Shown: piece by piece, positions 5,472 to 5,476 of the stretch | Numbering within the stretch: the first letter of the stretch is position 1 | How the letters are laid out: every line of letters begins with the position of its first letter | Origin: a bacterium | Lineage (GTDB): Bacteria > UBP14 > UBA6098 > JAFGQG01 | Reading direction: 5' to 3' | NCBI GenBank assembly: GCA_016930435.1 | Contig: JAFGGQ010000014.1 | Span: 1-5,476 of the forward strand | DNA length: 5,476 nucleotides | Program-made: the position numbers and the translations under genes | The notes under the pieces: generated by a model | The model's input: only the letters and a program-made list of their open reading frames with translations | Databases searched by the model: none | Told to the model about the DNA's origin: nothing

Positions 5472-5476
5472 ACTTA

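Overview
The window looks like chromosomal DNA from an uncultured bacterium, probably of the FCB group or a neighbouring candidate phylum. The main clue is the first gene: a Sec-exported metallophosphoesterase ending in a type IX secretion-like (Por/FlgD-Ig-like) C-terminal sorting domain with the 'NPYPNPFN' motif. Such tails are typical of Bacteroidetes, Zixibacteria, Marinimicrobia, KSB1, WOR-3 and similar lineages. The radical SAM and ferredoxin-type proteins suggest an anaerobe or microaerophile. This placement is inference; there is no rRNA or other marker gene in the window.

Layout. Positions 1-146 are an AT-rich leader with a possible promoter. Positions 147-1553 (+) encode the purple-acid-phosphatase-like surface phosphoesterase. 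A 52-base gap with a short inverted repeat and a perfect TATAAT leads to 1606-2697 (+), a COG1180-type (PflA/AmrS-like) radical SAM protein with an extra N-terminal CxxC...CxxC ribbon. Positions 2698-2991 are a non-coding, AT-rich convergent intergenic region with phased 11-bp repeats and several inverted repeats, but no textbook terminator. On the minus strand, three genes run right to left and are tightly spaced: 5418-4891 (unrecognised 175-aa protein), 4853-4137 (unrecognised, very basic protein with a helix-turn-helix-like segment) and 4116-2992 (DUF362 protein with a C-terminal 2x[4Fe-4S] ferredoxin domain). A perfect 9-bp inverted repeat lies just upstream of the rightmost gene.

How they may work together. 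The phosphoesterase probably acts outside the cell or on its surface and has no obvious link to the others. The radical SAM protein and the DUF362-ferredoxin protein are both Fe-S proteins whose genes face each other, so they are not co-transcribed; a functional link (electron supply) is possible but not shown by the sequence. The three minus-strand genes could form one transcript, although the two upstream genes look like accessory genes. I find no CRISPR array, tRNA, rRNA, transposase or clearly novel multi-gene system. The least explained parts are the two unrecognised minus-strand genes and the radical SAM protein's cysteine-rich N-terminal half.
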